Shown: positions 27,562-36,373 of the stretch, piece after piece
Numbering within the stretch: position 1 is the stretch's first letter
Layout of the letters: every line of letters begins with the position of its first letter
Assembly: GCF_030182585.1 (NCBI RefSeq)
Contig: NZ_JARXOW010000001.1
Location: 2,666,001-2,730,000, forward strand
Length of the DNA stretch: 64,000 bases
DNA from: Pedobacter faecalis
Lineage (GTDB): Bacteria; Bacteroidota; Bacteroidia; Sphingobacteriales; Sphingobacteriaceae
Direction: 5' to 3'
Translations under genes and position numbers: made by a program
The notes under the pieces: generated by a model
Told to the model about the DNA's origin: nothing
Databases searched by the model: none
The model's input: the letters and a program-made list of their open reading frames with translations, nothing else

Positions 27562-27611
27562 AGGGGAATTATGGCCTTGATATTGTATGGTGTTGAGGAT
27601 ATATCAGGGAT

Positions 27612-29387
27612 ATGGAGGATAAAAAAAGGTCGTCGAAGCGCAGAGTCCTAAAATGGATCGGGATTGTATTGGCAGTGGTGATTCTGCTGGCAGGGGGCGT
27701 TGCGCTTTATTTCAGCGCAAAGTGGAAGCCGATACTGACTGAGAAGATCAAAGCGGGGGTGTATGATGGTTCGGATGGTCTTTACCGGATATCTTTCGAA
27801 GATATCCATTTAAACCTGCTAACCGGTACCGCAGTGCTTGATAGTGTAAAGCTTACGGCTGATACGGCGGTGTTCGAACGCCTAAAGAAGACAGGAAGAG
27901 CGCCGGGTCATCTATTTGACGTAAGCCTAAAGAATTTGAAGCTTAGCCGCACGGCGATACTGACTGCATATTTTAAAAAGCGGATAGAGATGAATGCGAT
28001 TGTACTGAATCAGCCCTCTGTCCGTGTTACCCGGTATAAGGTAGTCAAGCAGCCGGATACCTCTGGCGGCGACCGCAGCTTATATCAACGTATATCGACA
28101 GTGTTAAAGTCGGTCCATGTAAAAGCTATTCAGATAATAGATGCAGACGTGGATTACATAAACGGGGATCGGGCAAAGAAAATGAACGCTATAAAACACC
28201 TGAATGTGACTGTGAAGGATTTACTGATCGACTCGTTATCGCAGTTTGATACAACACGCTTCTATTATACCAGGGATATCAGTTTTAAACTGGCGGGCTA
28301 TACCTCTTCCAGCACTATGTATACGATGAAGGTAGATACGATAAGAGGGTCGGCGGCCAACCAGTCAATCGTCGTTAAGGGGTTCAGGATGATCCCGAAG
28401 TATCCCGACCTGGCCTTTACTCGTAAATATAAGTATGGCCGTGATCGTTACGATTTAAGCTTTGACGCCATAACGCTGAGTGGGGTAGACTTTGGTTTGC
28501 TGAACAGTTCCGGCAAGCTCCATGTCCGGAAGCTGAAGCTTGGTCCGGCCAGGCCTAAGATCTTCGTTAACCGTGAACTACCGCCCCCTCCTGGCTTAGA
28601 CAAGGGAAGAAATTTTCCTCATGTTGCTGTAAGACGTATCCCGATTCCGACAAAGATTGACAGCGTTGTGCTAAACAACATAAACCTTTCATACACCGAA
28701 TACAATCCTGTTAGCCAAAAACGCGGAACAATTTATTTCTGGGATCTAAAGGGCGATATTTTGAACGTGACTAACGATAGCATAGCCTTGGTACAGAATA
28801 ACCATGCTGTGGCGCGGTTGAGCGCCATGGTGATGAAGGCCAGCAAGATCGATGTGCGGATTAACTTTAATCTTAACGACAAGGACGCTGCGTTCAGCTA
28901 TTCAGGGAAAATAGGGCCGATGGATATGAAGATTTTAAACCCGATGGCTAAAAACATGGGTTTGGTAGAAATAGAGCGGGGAAAGATGCAGGGTGCAGAT
29001 TTTAATATTAACGCGAATCTCAGCGGCTCGTCGGGGCGGGTAAACTTTTACTATACAGATTTGAAGGTGAAACTACTCAAAGAGAGTGAGAATGGCGAGC
29101 CGGAAAAGAAGAAGGGCCTGCTTTCGTTTCTAGCTAATACTCTACTCATCAAAAATCAGAACCCGGATAAAGGAGAAGCGCCGAGGACCGCACAGGTGGC
29201 TTTTACCAGAACACCGGCTGCCTCTTTCTTCAATATGATGTGGAAGAGTGTGTTTATCGGTATTCGGGAAACGGTAGGCTTGGGTGTGGTGCCCGTAAAA
29301 ACCCCCGAACAGGGGCTGAAGAAGATAAAGGATAAGATGGAGGACCGGCGCAAGGAAAGAGCAGATAAAAAAAAGAAGCGTGACTAA
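27612..29387 (+). CDS. AsmA-like / DUF748-type membrane-anchored protein 1
   Basis: 591 residues; a basic N-terminus with a membrane helix at about 13-34, then a long beta-rich periplasmic part (repeating DSVKL, VDTIRG, NNINLSYTEY) and a C-terminal tail of Lys/Arg (RRKERADKKKKRD). AsmA-like proteins form extended grooves that carry lipids between membranes. Adjacent to a shorter paralogue 32 bp downstream with the same order of motifs. Both are likely in the inner membrane and facing the periplasm. The actual role is unknown. Confidence 0.65.
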   Translation: MEDKKRSSKRRVLKWIGIVLAVVILLAGGVALYFSAKWKPILTEKIKAGVYDGSDGLYRISFEDIHLNLLTGTAVLDSVKLTADTAVFERLKKTGRAPGHLFDVSLKNLKLSRTAILTAYFKKRIEMNAIVLNQPSVRVTRYKVVKQPDTSGGDRSLYQRISTVLKSVHVKAIQIIDADVDYINGDRAKKMNAIKHLNVTVKDLLIDSLSQFDTTRFYYTRDISFKLAGYTSSSTMYTMKVDTIRGSAANQSIVVKGFRMIPKYPDLAFTRKYKYGRDRYDLSFDAITLSGVDFGLLNSSGKLHVRKLKLGPARPKIFVNRELPPPPGLDKGRNFPHVAVRRIPIPTKIDSVVLNNINLSYTEYNPVSQKRGTIYFWDLKGDILNVTNDSIALVQNNHAVARLSAMVMKASKIDVRINFNLNDKDAAFSYSGKIGPMDMKILNPMAKNMGLVEIERGKMQGADFNINANLSGSSGRVNFYYTDLKVKLLKESENGEPEKKKGLLSFLANTLLIKNQNPDKGEAPRTAQVAFTRTPAASFFNMMWKSVFIGIRETVGLGVVPVKTPEQGLKKIKDKMEDRRKERADKKKKRD

Positions 29388-29419
29388 TTATCTGTATATT
29401 AGGTGAAGGACAATGAAGC

Positions 29420-30763
29420 ATGACTGAACGAAAATGGAAAAAACATAGCGTGGCGAAATGGGCAGCCATAACTTTAGTCACGCTGGTTGTTGTCATTGCT
29501 TCGGTCACCATATACCTTAATATCAAATTCCGGTCAGTTGTCGAGAAACACCTTAATCAACTGGTTGCTGAAGCCACTGACAGTCTGTACAAAGTGGAGT
29601 TTTCAGAGATACGCACAAATGTGCTTACCCATCGCGCCGTACTGAAGGATATACGCATCATCCGCGACACGCTTAGGTCGGCCCGGCCTGCAAAGCAGCG
29701 TCCGGAGCCATCAATCACATATGAAATAAGTATCGGGTCCATCATCATGGAAGATTTTCACCCTTTTACGCTTTTAAAGTATAAAGATCTTCATGTTGAC
29801 CGGCTGTCGTTACAAAATGCTGTGGTCCATATGTTCAATAGGCATCAGGATTTTAATATCCGGGTAAGTGATGCCCATATGCAGGGCATTAATTTACCGC
29901 TTTATCTGCGGAAGCGGGAGTTGTTTATCGGGGATGTTAGCCTCTCCAATGGTTCAGTGGAGGTCTTTAACAATAGGGCAGCTGCTGCTCCCGATACGAC
30001 TTCTGCGCGGTATTTTCCGCATCAATTGCTAAGACGTCTGAACAAAAAGATTACGGTTAAACGCCTTAACCTGGAGCATATCGATGTGAGTTATGCGGAA
30101 TACAGCAGGAAAACCCTGCAGACAGGGAAAATAACCTTTACCCAAACGTCCGGTACTATCAGGAATATCACAAATTCCTCGATGGCCGAGCAGTTTATGC
30201 GGGCTGATCTGAGCACTTACCTGATGGGGCAGGGCAAACTGGACGTGCATTTCCGGTTCGACTTAAGGGCAAACAACGGCGCTTTTCGCTACAAGGGGTT
30301 ACTGGCGCCCATGGATGGAAGGGCGCTTAATCAGATCACGAAGCCGCTGGCTATGCTCGAAATTAAGAAATGCAATATCGGGAAACTCGAATTCGATATC
30401 CAGGCCAACAATAAGGAAGCCCGCGGAACCATGAAACTTTTGTTTAAAGACCTGTCTGTGAAATTGCTGAAGAGAGAACAGGAGCGGCTCGTAAGAAATG
30501 GTTTGATGTCTTTTCTGGCAAATGCGGTGGTGATTCGCCCAGACAATCCTGATGCTTCCGGTCGACTTGTTACAGCAAATATTCGCTATGAAAGAGTGAC
30601 TGCCAGTCCTTTCTTTAAATTTACATGGAAAGCCCTTCTAAGCGGGATAAAGTCTAGTATAGGAATAAGTCCGGCTAAAGAGCGGGAAATAAAGGCCGCT
30701 GTAGCTCGCTTTAATCAGAAGAAAGCCGAACGGGAACGAAGGCGATTGCATAAGCGCGACTAG
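29420..30763 (+). CDS. AsmA-like membrane-anchored protein 2 (paralogue)
   Basis: 447 residues; membrane helix at about 16-35. It shares with the upstream gene the start after the helix (KVEFSEIRTNVLTHRAVLKDI against RISFEDIHLNLLTGTAVLDSV), the conserved IDVSYAEYSRK / INLSYTEYNPV, the LKLLFKDLSVKLLK / FYYTDLKVKLLKE block, GLMSFLANAVVIRPDNPD, and a basic tail ending KRD. A duplication with later shortening of the middle is the simplest explanation. The gene converges with the DPP-IV gene; a hairpin lies between them. Confidence 0.65.
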   Translation: MTERKWKKHSVAKWAAITLVTLVVVIASVTIYLNIKFRSVVEKHLNQLVAEATDSLYKVEFSEIRTNVLTHRAVLKDIRIIRDTLRSARPAKQRPEPSITYEISIGSIIMEDFHPFTLLKYKDLHVDRLSLQNAVVHMFNRHQDFNIRVSDAHMQGINLPLYLRKRELFIGDVSLSNGSVEVFNNRAAAAPDTTSARYFPHQLLRRLNKKITVKRLNLEHIDVSYAEYSRKTLQTGKITFTQTSGTIRNITNSSMAEQFMRADLSTYLMGQGKLDVHFRFDLRANNGAFRYKGLLAPMDGRALNQITKPLAMLEIKKCNIGKLEFDIQANNKEARGTMKLLFKDLSVKLLKREQERLVRNGLMSFLANAVVIRPDNPDASGRLVTANIRYERVTASPFFKFTWKALLSGIKSSIGISPAKEREIKAAVARFNQKKAERERRRLHKRD

Positions 30764-30765
30764 GA

Positions 30766-30787
30766 AGCACCTATTTCAATAGGTGCT
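30766..30787. terminator. Short hairpin between convergent genes
   Basis: A perfect 10-bp inverted repeat (AGCACCTATT / AATAGGTGCT) with a 2-nt loop sits at the junction of the AsmA-like gene and the DPP-IV gene, covering the DPP-IV stop codon. There is no T-run on either side, so it is a weak terminator candidate. Confidence 0.3.
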
Positions 30788-32837
30788 CCGGTACTGGTTT
30801 TTCCAGCAGGTTTTGATAATAGAACCTGATCCGTTCAGCCCTGTCGTGTGCTGACTTCTCTCCACCCCATCCATGCCTTCCTCCAGGATAGATCATAAGT
30901 TCAAAGTGCTTGTTGGCATTTTGGAGTTTGTCAACCAACTGAATGGTGTTTTGCATATGTACGTTATCGTCCATGTCTCCATGCATGATCCGCAAAAGGC
31001 CCTTATAGCGGTCTACGTATGTCAACACCGAGGCATTTTTATACCCTTCGGGGTTTTCCTGTGGTGTGTCCATAAACCTCTCCGTGTAATTCGTATCGTA
31101 CAACTCCCAGCTGGTCACAGGAGCCCCCGCATAGCCGAAATCAAAATCCTCCGCACCCATAGTGAGCGCCAGACAAGTCATGTATCCGCCGTAGCTATGA
31201 CCCGTGATGAGGAGTTTGCGGTTATCGACCCATGGCTTTGCTTTAAGCCACCTCGCAGCGGTTGTGTAATCTTTCATCTCCCATTTCCCAAGATTGCGGT
31301 GCATAAGCGCAACACCTTCTTTACCAAACTGACCCGATGCCCTGTGGTCTACAGATATCTGGATGATGCCCTCATTCGCCCACCACTGGTTGCCCGTTCC
31401 CTTCCATGTGTTGCTCACATTGCCAGCGTTAGGACCACCATAGATACTCATGATTACCGGATAACGCCGTGTCTGATCAAAATCTGTCGGATAGGTAATG
31501 ACTGCAGGCAAACTGTAGCCGTCATCAGTAGGAATGGTAATCATTTCGGTTTTTCCAAATACATATTGGTCAAAATCGTCGGCTTTGCTGTTGGCAATTT
31601 GTCTGATTACTTTTCCGGTATTGCTCAACAGGATTGTTTGAGGCGGCGTACTAACATTAGAATAGGTACTGATAAAATATTTTCCGCCCGGAGACATAGA
31701 TATCTGATGCGTATACTCCCCAAAAGTAAGCCGCTTAAGGTTTTTGCCATCGTAGTCTACACGGTAGAGGTCCTGCTGTGTAGATTTTTCCTTTCTTGCT
31801 GTAAAATAAACCACCCTGTTCTTTTCATCTGCGTGCACCAGTCTGCTTACCTGCCATTTCCCGCTGGTAATCGGATTGATGAGTTTGCCGTCCAGCGTGT
31901 GAAGATAAAAGTGAGCCCAGCCGGTTTTATCACTTTTCATGATGAAGTGTTTTTTATCGCCGAGGTATGTCACACGTTCGTCGTAGTCAAGGTCAACCCA
32001 GCTTTGTTGCTTTTCATCATAAATCTCCTTCTTTACTCCCGAGATTGGATCTACGTTATAAAATTTCAGGTTGTCTTGTCCCCGGTTCATCCATTGTACC
32101 ATCAGGCTGCTTCCATCGTAACTCCAGTATGGTGTGCCAAAGTACTGGTCGTCTTTTTCGTTAAAATCTGCCCAAACAACAGTTCCGCCGCCTGCAGGCG
32201 TAAAGCCAACGCGCACAGCAGGATTCGGATCGCCAGCTTTTGGATATCGGGTTTGTTCGGTATAGCCGTGCTGACCGCTAGACCCATAGATCGGGAACAT
32301 CGGCACCTTGGTGTCGTCGAAACGCATAAATGCAAGGTACTTGCTGTCCGGCGACCACCAGAAAGCTTTGTAATTGGTTGCGCGGCCCAGTATCTCTTCA
32401 TAATATACCCAGGATGACCAACCGTTGTAAATTACGTCGGTTCCGTCATTTGTGTATCGAATCTCCTTTCCAGTGCTTATTTCAATTGCGTAAAGGTCAT
32501 TGTTGCGTGTAAAGGCCATGTATTTTCCATCGGGTGAAAATGTCATGTTCTTGTCTCCACTTTGCCGGGCTATTGGTGCGTTCGGAGTGTTTTCAGGCGT
32601 GTAAGTATACGGGCTACGCTCGCCGGTACTAACATTCACCTTATATCGTTTCTGGTCGGCATCCGTTTCGATGTAATGATTGTCGTCCGCCCAGCCGCCA
32701 ACGTAGACGGTCCGTTTGGTTAGCGAGGGCTTGCCAGAAAAAATATGCTCCCGTGTTAAACGTTTCTGAGCCTGAACTTCTGAGGCCGGGGATGCTAAAA
32801 TAGACATGATACAGGAAATCAAAAAGAATCTTTTCAT
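30771..32837 (-). CDS. Dipeptidyl-peptidase IV (S9B prolyl peptidase)
   Basis: 688 residues from ATG 32837; the frame goes 20 codons further, but the signal peptide begins there (MKRFFLISCIMSILASP, ending VQA before Gln). The N-terminal beta-propeller carries the double-Glu motif YYEEILGR that fixes the substrate N-terminus. Hydrolase domain: S548 in GHSYGGYM, D623 in HGDMDDNVH, H655 in GGRHGW. It removes Xaa-Pro dipeptides in the periplasm. Downstream of ilvE but separated by a terminator, so it is probably expressed on its own. Confidence 0.93.
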   Translation of the reverse strand: MKRFFLISCIMSILASPASEVQAQKRLTREHIFSGKPSLTKRTVYVGGWADDNHYIETDADQKRYKVNVSTGERSPYTYTPENTPNAPIARQSGDKNMTFSPDGKYMAFTRNNDLYAIEISTGKEIRYTNDGTDVIYNGWSSWVYYEEILGRATNYKAFWWSPDSKYLAFMRFDDTKVPMFPIYGSSGQHGYTEQTRYPKAGDPNPAVRVGFTPAGGGTVVWADFNEKDDQYFGTPYWSYDGSSLMVQWMNRGQDNLKFYNVDPISGVKKEIYDEKQQSWVDLDYDERVTYLGDKKHFIMKSDKTGWAHFYLHTLDGKLINPITSGKWQVSRLVHADEKNRVVYFTARKEKSTQQDLYRVDYDGKNLKRLTFGEYTHQISMSPGGKYFISTYSNVSTPPQTILLSNTGKVIRQIANSKADDFDQYVFGKTEMITIPTDDGYSLPAVITYPTDFDQTRRYPVIMSIYGGPNAGNVSNTWKGTGNQWWANEGIIQISVDHRASGQFGKEGVALMHRNLGKWEMKDYTTAARWLKAKPWVDNRKLLITGHSYGGYMTCLALTMGAEDFDFGYAGAPVTSWELYDTNYTERFMDTPQENPEGYKNASVLTYVDRYKGLLRIMHGDMDDNVHMQNTIQLVDKLQNANKHFELMIYPGGRHGWGGEKSAHDRAERIRFYYQNLLEKPVPEHLLK

Positions 32838-32882
32838 ATGCTGCGGGCTTGTTTGGTTTTGCGGCAGTAAAGGGCTAAAATA

Positions 32883-32917
32883 CTCAAAAAGGCGCAATGT
32901 TAATGCGCCTTTTTGAG
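32883..32917 (-). terminator. Terminator after ilvE
   Basis: A perfect 14-bp stem (CTCAAAAAGGCGCA / TGCGCCTTTTTGAG, 7-nt loop) lies 19 bp after the ilvE stop. Reading in the reverse direction the right arm ends in five T, as expected of an intrinsic terminator. Confidence 0.8.
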
Positions 32918-32935
32918 TGATAAAGTGTTTTTGGT

Positions 32936-34000
32936 TTAGATCGTCCAGTTCCAGCCAAACTCGTCTTCACTGAGGCCGTATCGGATGTCGTTAAGGGTTT
33001 TAGCTATTCCAGATGAGATTGTACGGGAGGCCGGGTCAGAAAGTTTATAAAGGGAGCCCTGATACCCAATCTCTCCAATAGGAGTAACCGTAGCGGCAGT
33101 ACCTGCGGCGAAGGCGTCCGTGACAGAGCCCTCGTTAATTCCTTCGATGATTTCTTTTACGCTTACACGGCGTTCTTCAACTTCGATTCCTGCTTTCTTC
33201 GCCAGCGTCAAAATAGTGTCGCGGGTAACCCCATCCAGAACAGTGCTTCTTACTGATGGTGTGACAAGCTTGCCATTGATCACAAATATCAGGTTCGCTG
33301 TTCCCGCTTCTTCGATATACTCATGTGTTGCGGCATCTGTCCAGATAAGCTGGTCATAACCTTCTTTTTGTGCTTCCGCAAATGGATATAAAGAGCGGGC
33401 ATAATTACCAGCTGTTTTAGCAAAGCCAACTCCTCCGTCGTCTGCGCGTGTATATTCAGTTTCAATCTTAACCTTAAGTGGCTGACTGTAATATGGTCCT
33501 GTGGGTGTAGTGAGCAATGCAAACGTATATGTGTCAGATGCTCTCACGCCCAAATAAGGATCCGTTGCATACATCACCGGACGAATATACAGGGAATATC
33601 CATCCTGCGAAGGAATCCATTTTTCGTCGATATCAAGAAGCGCAGCGATGCCTTGCATAAAAATCTCCCTGGGGATGGCGGGCATAGCCATCCGGTGAGC
33701 GGATTTATTAAAACGTTCGTGATTTTTATCGGCTCTGAAAACATTGATCTTCCCGTTGGCCTGGCGATAAGCTTTTAGTCCCTCAAATATTGCCTGTCCG
33801 TAGTGCAAGGCAGATATAGCAGGGCTCATTGGAATAGGACCGTAAGGCAGGACCTGCAGGTTTGACCACTCGCCATCCTTGTATTCAGCAATAAACATGT
33901 GATCGGAGAATACTTTCCCGAAGGGCAACTGCGAAAAATCAGTTCCCGTTAATCTGCTTTGATCAGCTTGTGTGATCGTGATGTCCAACGTCTCGTTCAT
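32936..34000 (-). CDS. ilvE: Branched-chain amino acid aminotransferase
   Basis: 354 residues, fold type IV PLP enzyme. PLP lysine is K195 in GFAKTAGNYARSLYP; HYGQAIFEGLKAYR, EEAGTANLIFVI and GVTRDTIL are typical of the eukaryote-like BCAT group. It transfers amino groups for Leu, Ile and Val synthesis or breakdown in the cytoplasm. It has its own promoter (34020-34050) and a terminator just downstream. Confidence 0.95.
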   Translation of the reverse strand: MNETLDITITQADQSRLTGTDFSQLPFGKVFSDHMFIAEYKDGEWSNLQVLPYGPIPMSPAISALHYGQAIFEGLKAYRQANGKINVFRADKNHERFNKSAHRMAMPAIPREIFMQGIAALLDIDEKWIPSQDGYSLYIRPVMYATDPYLGVRASDTYTFALLTTPTGPYYSQPLKVKIETEYTRADDGGVGFAKTAGNYARSLYPFAEAQKEGYDQLIWTDAATHEYIEEAGTANLIFVINGKLVTPSVRSTVLDGVTRDTILTLAKKAGIEVEERRVSVKEIIEGINEGSVTDAFAAGTAATVTPIGEIGYQGSLYKLSDPASRTISSGIAKTLNDIRYGLSEDEFGWNWTI

Positions 34001-34019
34001 GAGTTTAAATAATATAGCG

Positions 34020-34050
34020 CAAAAATAACAATAAATAGCCTAAGTACCAA
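34020..34050 (-). promoter_or_regulatory. Promoter for ilvE
   Basis: On the reverse strand TTGG (34050-34047), 19 bp, then TATTTTTG (34027-34020), an exact -7 box with a one-mismatch -33 box. The start codon is about 20 bp further, leaving a short leader. Confidence 0.6.
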
Positions 34051-34059
34051 TGAGCTGGC

Positions 34060-35025
34060 TCAGCTGGTAGCCCTTAAATCTTTAAGAACACTTAGTACCC
34101 AGCCCTTTCCCCATTCGTCCATCTGTTGTTCTGTCCAAAGAAAAGGATAGAAGATCCGCTTCTGAAAGCGCGGCGGCAGATACTTTTGCCAGTTAGTACC
34201 GCCGGTTGCGGCGATGTCGACGGGATCCCGCTCAAGATACCTCACGGCCGATTTATAATGAGACAGTGGCCACTCAACGTTTACGAAGATGTCAAGTTTT
34301 CTAAGTTCTTCTGCCAGCTCCGATAGATCCTGGCCTGAATTTTCAAGCTTACGGTAAAGCGCTGTGAAATTGGTATGCTGCCGGTCTTTAGCAAGTTGCA
34401 GGAACTGGTCTGCATATTTTCCAATAAATTGCTTCAGCGTGAGCGTCTGTTTTCCGCTGGAAAGTTCTGTAGCACCAAATTTCCAGTAGATGTGCTCAAA
34501 CTGCTCATCAATGGAGGCTCCTGTTAGCACCTCCCGCTTACTCTTGTCTACTAACCTTATGAATTCAGTAGCGCTTATCTCAATCATTCGGTACTGCCCC
34601 GACTGGAAGCCGCTTGCTGGTAATAAGGACATCCGGAATTTGAGGAATTGCTCTTTCTCCATTCCGTTTACCATGACCTCAAAGGACGTTACCAGCGCGT
34701 TGAAATAGGCGTTGATCCGCTTCACCCGATCAGTGAAGAACTTTACGCTAAGTTCCGGATGTCCGGATATTTGTTTGCACTCATGTAACGCAAGTTTGAA
34801 GTAGAGCTCTGTGATCTGGTGATACATGATGAAGATTTCTTCATCGGGGAAAGAGGTTTTCGGGCTTTGAAGGCTTAGAAGGGTATCCAGGTGTATATAA
34901 TCCCAGTAGGTAAGAAAATCGGCATGAAGCAGGCCATCCAGGTAGGCAGACATGTCCTGTCCCATAGCCTCATACTTCTCCTGGAGCTTATTCAGCTTTT
35001 CAATAATTTGAGGGGTTAACTCCAT
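34060..35025 (-). CDS. Tryptophan 2,3-dioxygenase family protein
   Basis: 321 residues. Motifs of the haem dioxygenase are present: LTYWDYIHLDTLLSLQ, MYHQITELYFKLALHE, FRMSLLPASGFQSGQYRMIEISAT, VEWPLSHYKSAVRYLE (haem-binding His in WPLSHY), and the loop ATGGTNWQKYLPP. The enzyme opens the indole ring of tryptophan to N-formylkynurenine. No other kynurenine-pathway gene is in the window. It lies 45 bp after the SerB-like gene in the same direction, so they may share a transcript; an exact -7 box (TAACTTTG, 35052-35045) could also serve it. Confidence 0.88.
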   Translation of the reverse strand: MELTPQIIEKLNKLQEKYEAMGQDMSAYLDGLLHADFLTYWDYIHLDTLLSLQSPKTSFPDEEIFIMYHQITELYFKLALHECKQISGHPELSVKFFTDRVKRINAYFNALVTSFEVMVNGMEKEQFLKFRMSLLPASGFQSGQYRMIEISATEFIRLVDKSKREVLTGASIDEQFEHIYWKFGATELSSGKQTLTLKQFIGKYADQFLQLAKDRQHTNFTALYRKLENSGQDLSELAEELRKLDIFVNVEWPLSHYKSAVRYLERDPVDIAATGGTNWQKYLPPRFQKRIFYPFLWTEQQMDEWGKGWVLSVLKDLRATS

Positions 35026-35070
35026 GTAAATAAGTTAGTGGCATCAAAGTTAACAAAGCGAAGCATAACC

Positions 35071-36369
35071 TTAATATAAAACCCTGAATTTTATCGTATG
35101 TTCAATCTTTTTAAGCGATTTGAATAACTGCTTGTCATATTGAGTATTGATATCTGTAATCACATATCCAATCTCCGGATTCGTCATCAGGAACTGCCCC
35201 ACAATGTTAATGTCATGTTTGGCAAACACCGTATTTATTTTGGCCATTATACCAGGGACGTTCTTGTGGATATGAATCAGTCTGTGGGACCTTTCAATTC
35301 TCGGCAGTTGCAGGTTCGGAAAATTACTGCTCAGATAGGTGGTGCCCGTGTTCATAAAGTCGATCATACGTTTGGGTATGAAGGTGTAGTTGCGCGGGTT
35401 GCCCTTAGGGTCGTCAAAGAGAACAACGCCTTGCTGTACGCAGAGCGCAGCATCTACCCGGTTTCGCGCGTTGCCCAAATACCCAACCGTTTTTAGTTTC
35501 ACGGCACGCTTCAGCGTTTCCGGATCAATTTTTTCGCCATTAGCGAGTAAGATCATATGCACATCTGCGACGTATTTTTCTTCAAACGTAGGTTTGTGCC
35601 GGATGGAAAAGCCGTCTTTCTTGAGTAGTTCGATGCTTAGCGGATCGGCATCGCCGAGAACCAGGCAAAGGATTCGGTTTTTAGGATAGGAGATAGCCCT
35701 CGGCAGGTTATTTACATATAGGAATTCGTCGAAGCTTGGCGTAACATGGTCGGCTTTTTCTATGATGTTTGCTCTGGAGATGTTCTCTGTGAATGCATAG
35801 AACTTTTTGATTAATCCGCTTTCCCGGAGTTGAAAGTCCGAATAACCATCTCCGATCCCGTAAAGGTCGCCTTTGAGATCAAGTTGCTGCATCAGTTTTA
35901 CCTTACCGCCCTCTTCGCTGAGTGGATTTGCGTGGTCATAATCAATGATCTGCCCGTCACCATTCGTTATAAACGTGTTTGCATAGATATTTTCTTTCTT
36001 GATATGGTAGCGGCTCACGACCGGGATTATAAATTCCTTGAATCCGCCCGAAACAATCAGCACTTCGTCTGCATGTTTTCTGAAGAATTCAGCGTTTCGT
36101 GAAAAGGAAGCCGACACTTTCTTCTTGAGCCGGGTGATTAATTGTTTAAGGTGGTCTTCGTTTGCCTCAAGTAATTTTACCCGCTGGCTCAGGCTTTCCC
36201 CGAAGGAGAGCCTGCCTTCCATAGCCATATTCGTATACTCTTCGATTTTTTGGAATATTGCCTCGCGATCAGGATGATTTTTAAGTGAGATCCGCGCAAG
36301 TTCGTCAAGCGCCTCTACCTGCGTGAAGGTGCTGTCAAAATCGATAATGTAAAAGTTTCTCTGTTTCAT
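35071..36369 (-). CDS. Phosphoserine-phosphatase-like HAD protein fused to SerA-like ACT region
   Basis: 432 residues from ATG 36369 (MKQRNFYII). N-terminal half: HAD-IB phosphatase with DFDST (10-14), SGGFKEF, and GDGYSDFQL. C-terminal half resembles D-3-phosphoglycerate dehydrogenase with its NAD-binding domain missing: ISYPKNRILCLVLGDADPLSIELLKKDGF leads into LKTVGYLGNARNRVDAAL, PRNYTFIPKRMIDFMNTG, then the SerA-type ACT domain (HRLIHIHKNVPGIMAKINTVFAKHDINIVG). Likely phosphoserine phosphatase under serine control. The starts overlap no other gene; the epimerase gene ends 4 bp upstream. Confidence 0.8.
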   Translation of the reverse strand: MKQRNFYIIDFDSTFTQVEALDELARISLKNHPDREAIFQKIEEYTNMAMEGRLSFGESLSQRVKLLEANEDHLKQLITRLKKKVSASFSRNAEFFRKHADEVLIVSGGFKEFIIPVVSRYHIKKENIYANTFITNGDGQIIDYDHANPLSEEGGKVKLMQQLDLKGDLYGIGDGYSDFQLRESGLIKKFYAFTENISRANIIEKADHVTPSFDEFLYVNNLPRAISYPKNRILCLVLGDADPLSIELLKKDGFSIRHKPTFEEKYVADVHMILLANGEKIDPETLKRAVKLKTVGYLGNARNRVDAALCVQQGVVLFDDPKGNPRNYTFIPKRMIDFMNTGTTYLSSNFPNLQLPRIERSHRLIHIHKNVPGIMAKINTVFAKHDINIVGQFLMTNPEIGYVITDINTQYDKQLFKSLKKIEHTIKFRVLY

Positions 36370-36373
36370 GTGG

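Noticed and set aside
30873..32417. Long open frame opposite the DPP-IV gene
   Set aside because: The DPP-IV gene on the reverse strand has all its catalytic motifs; this is its antisense shadow.
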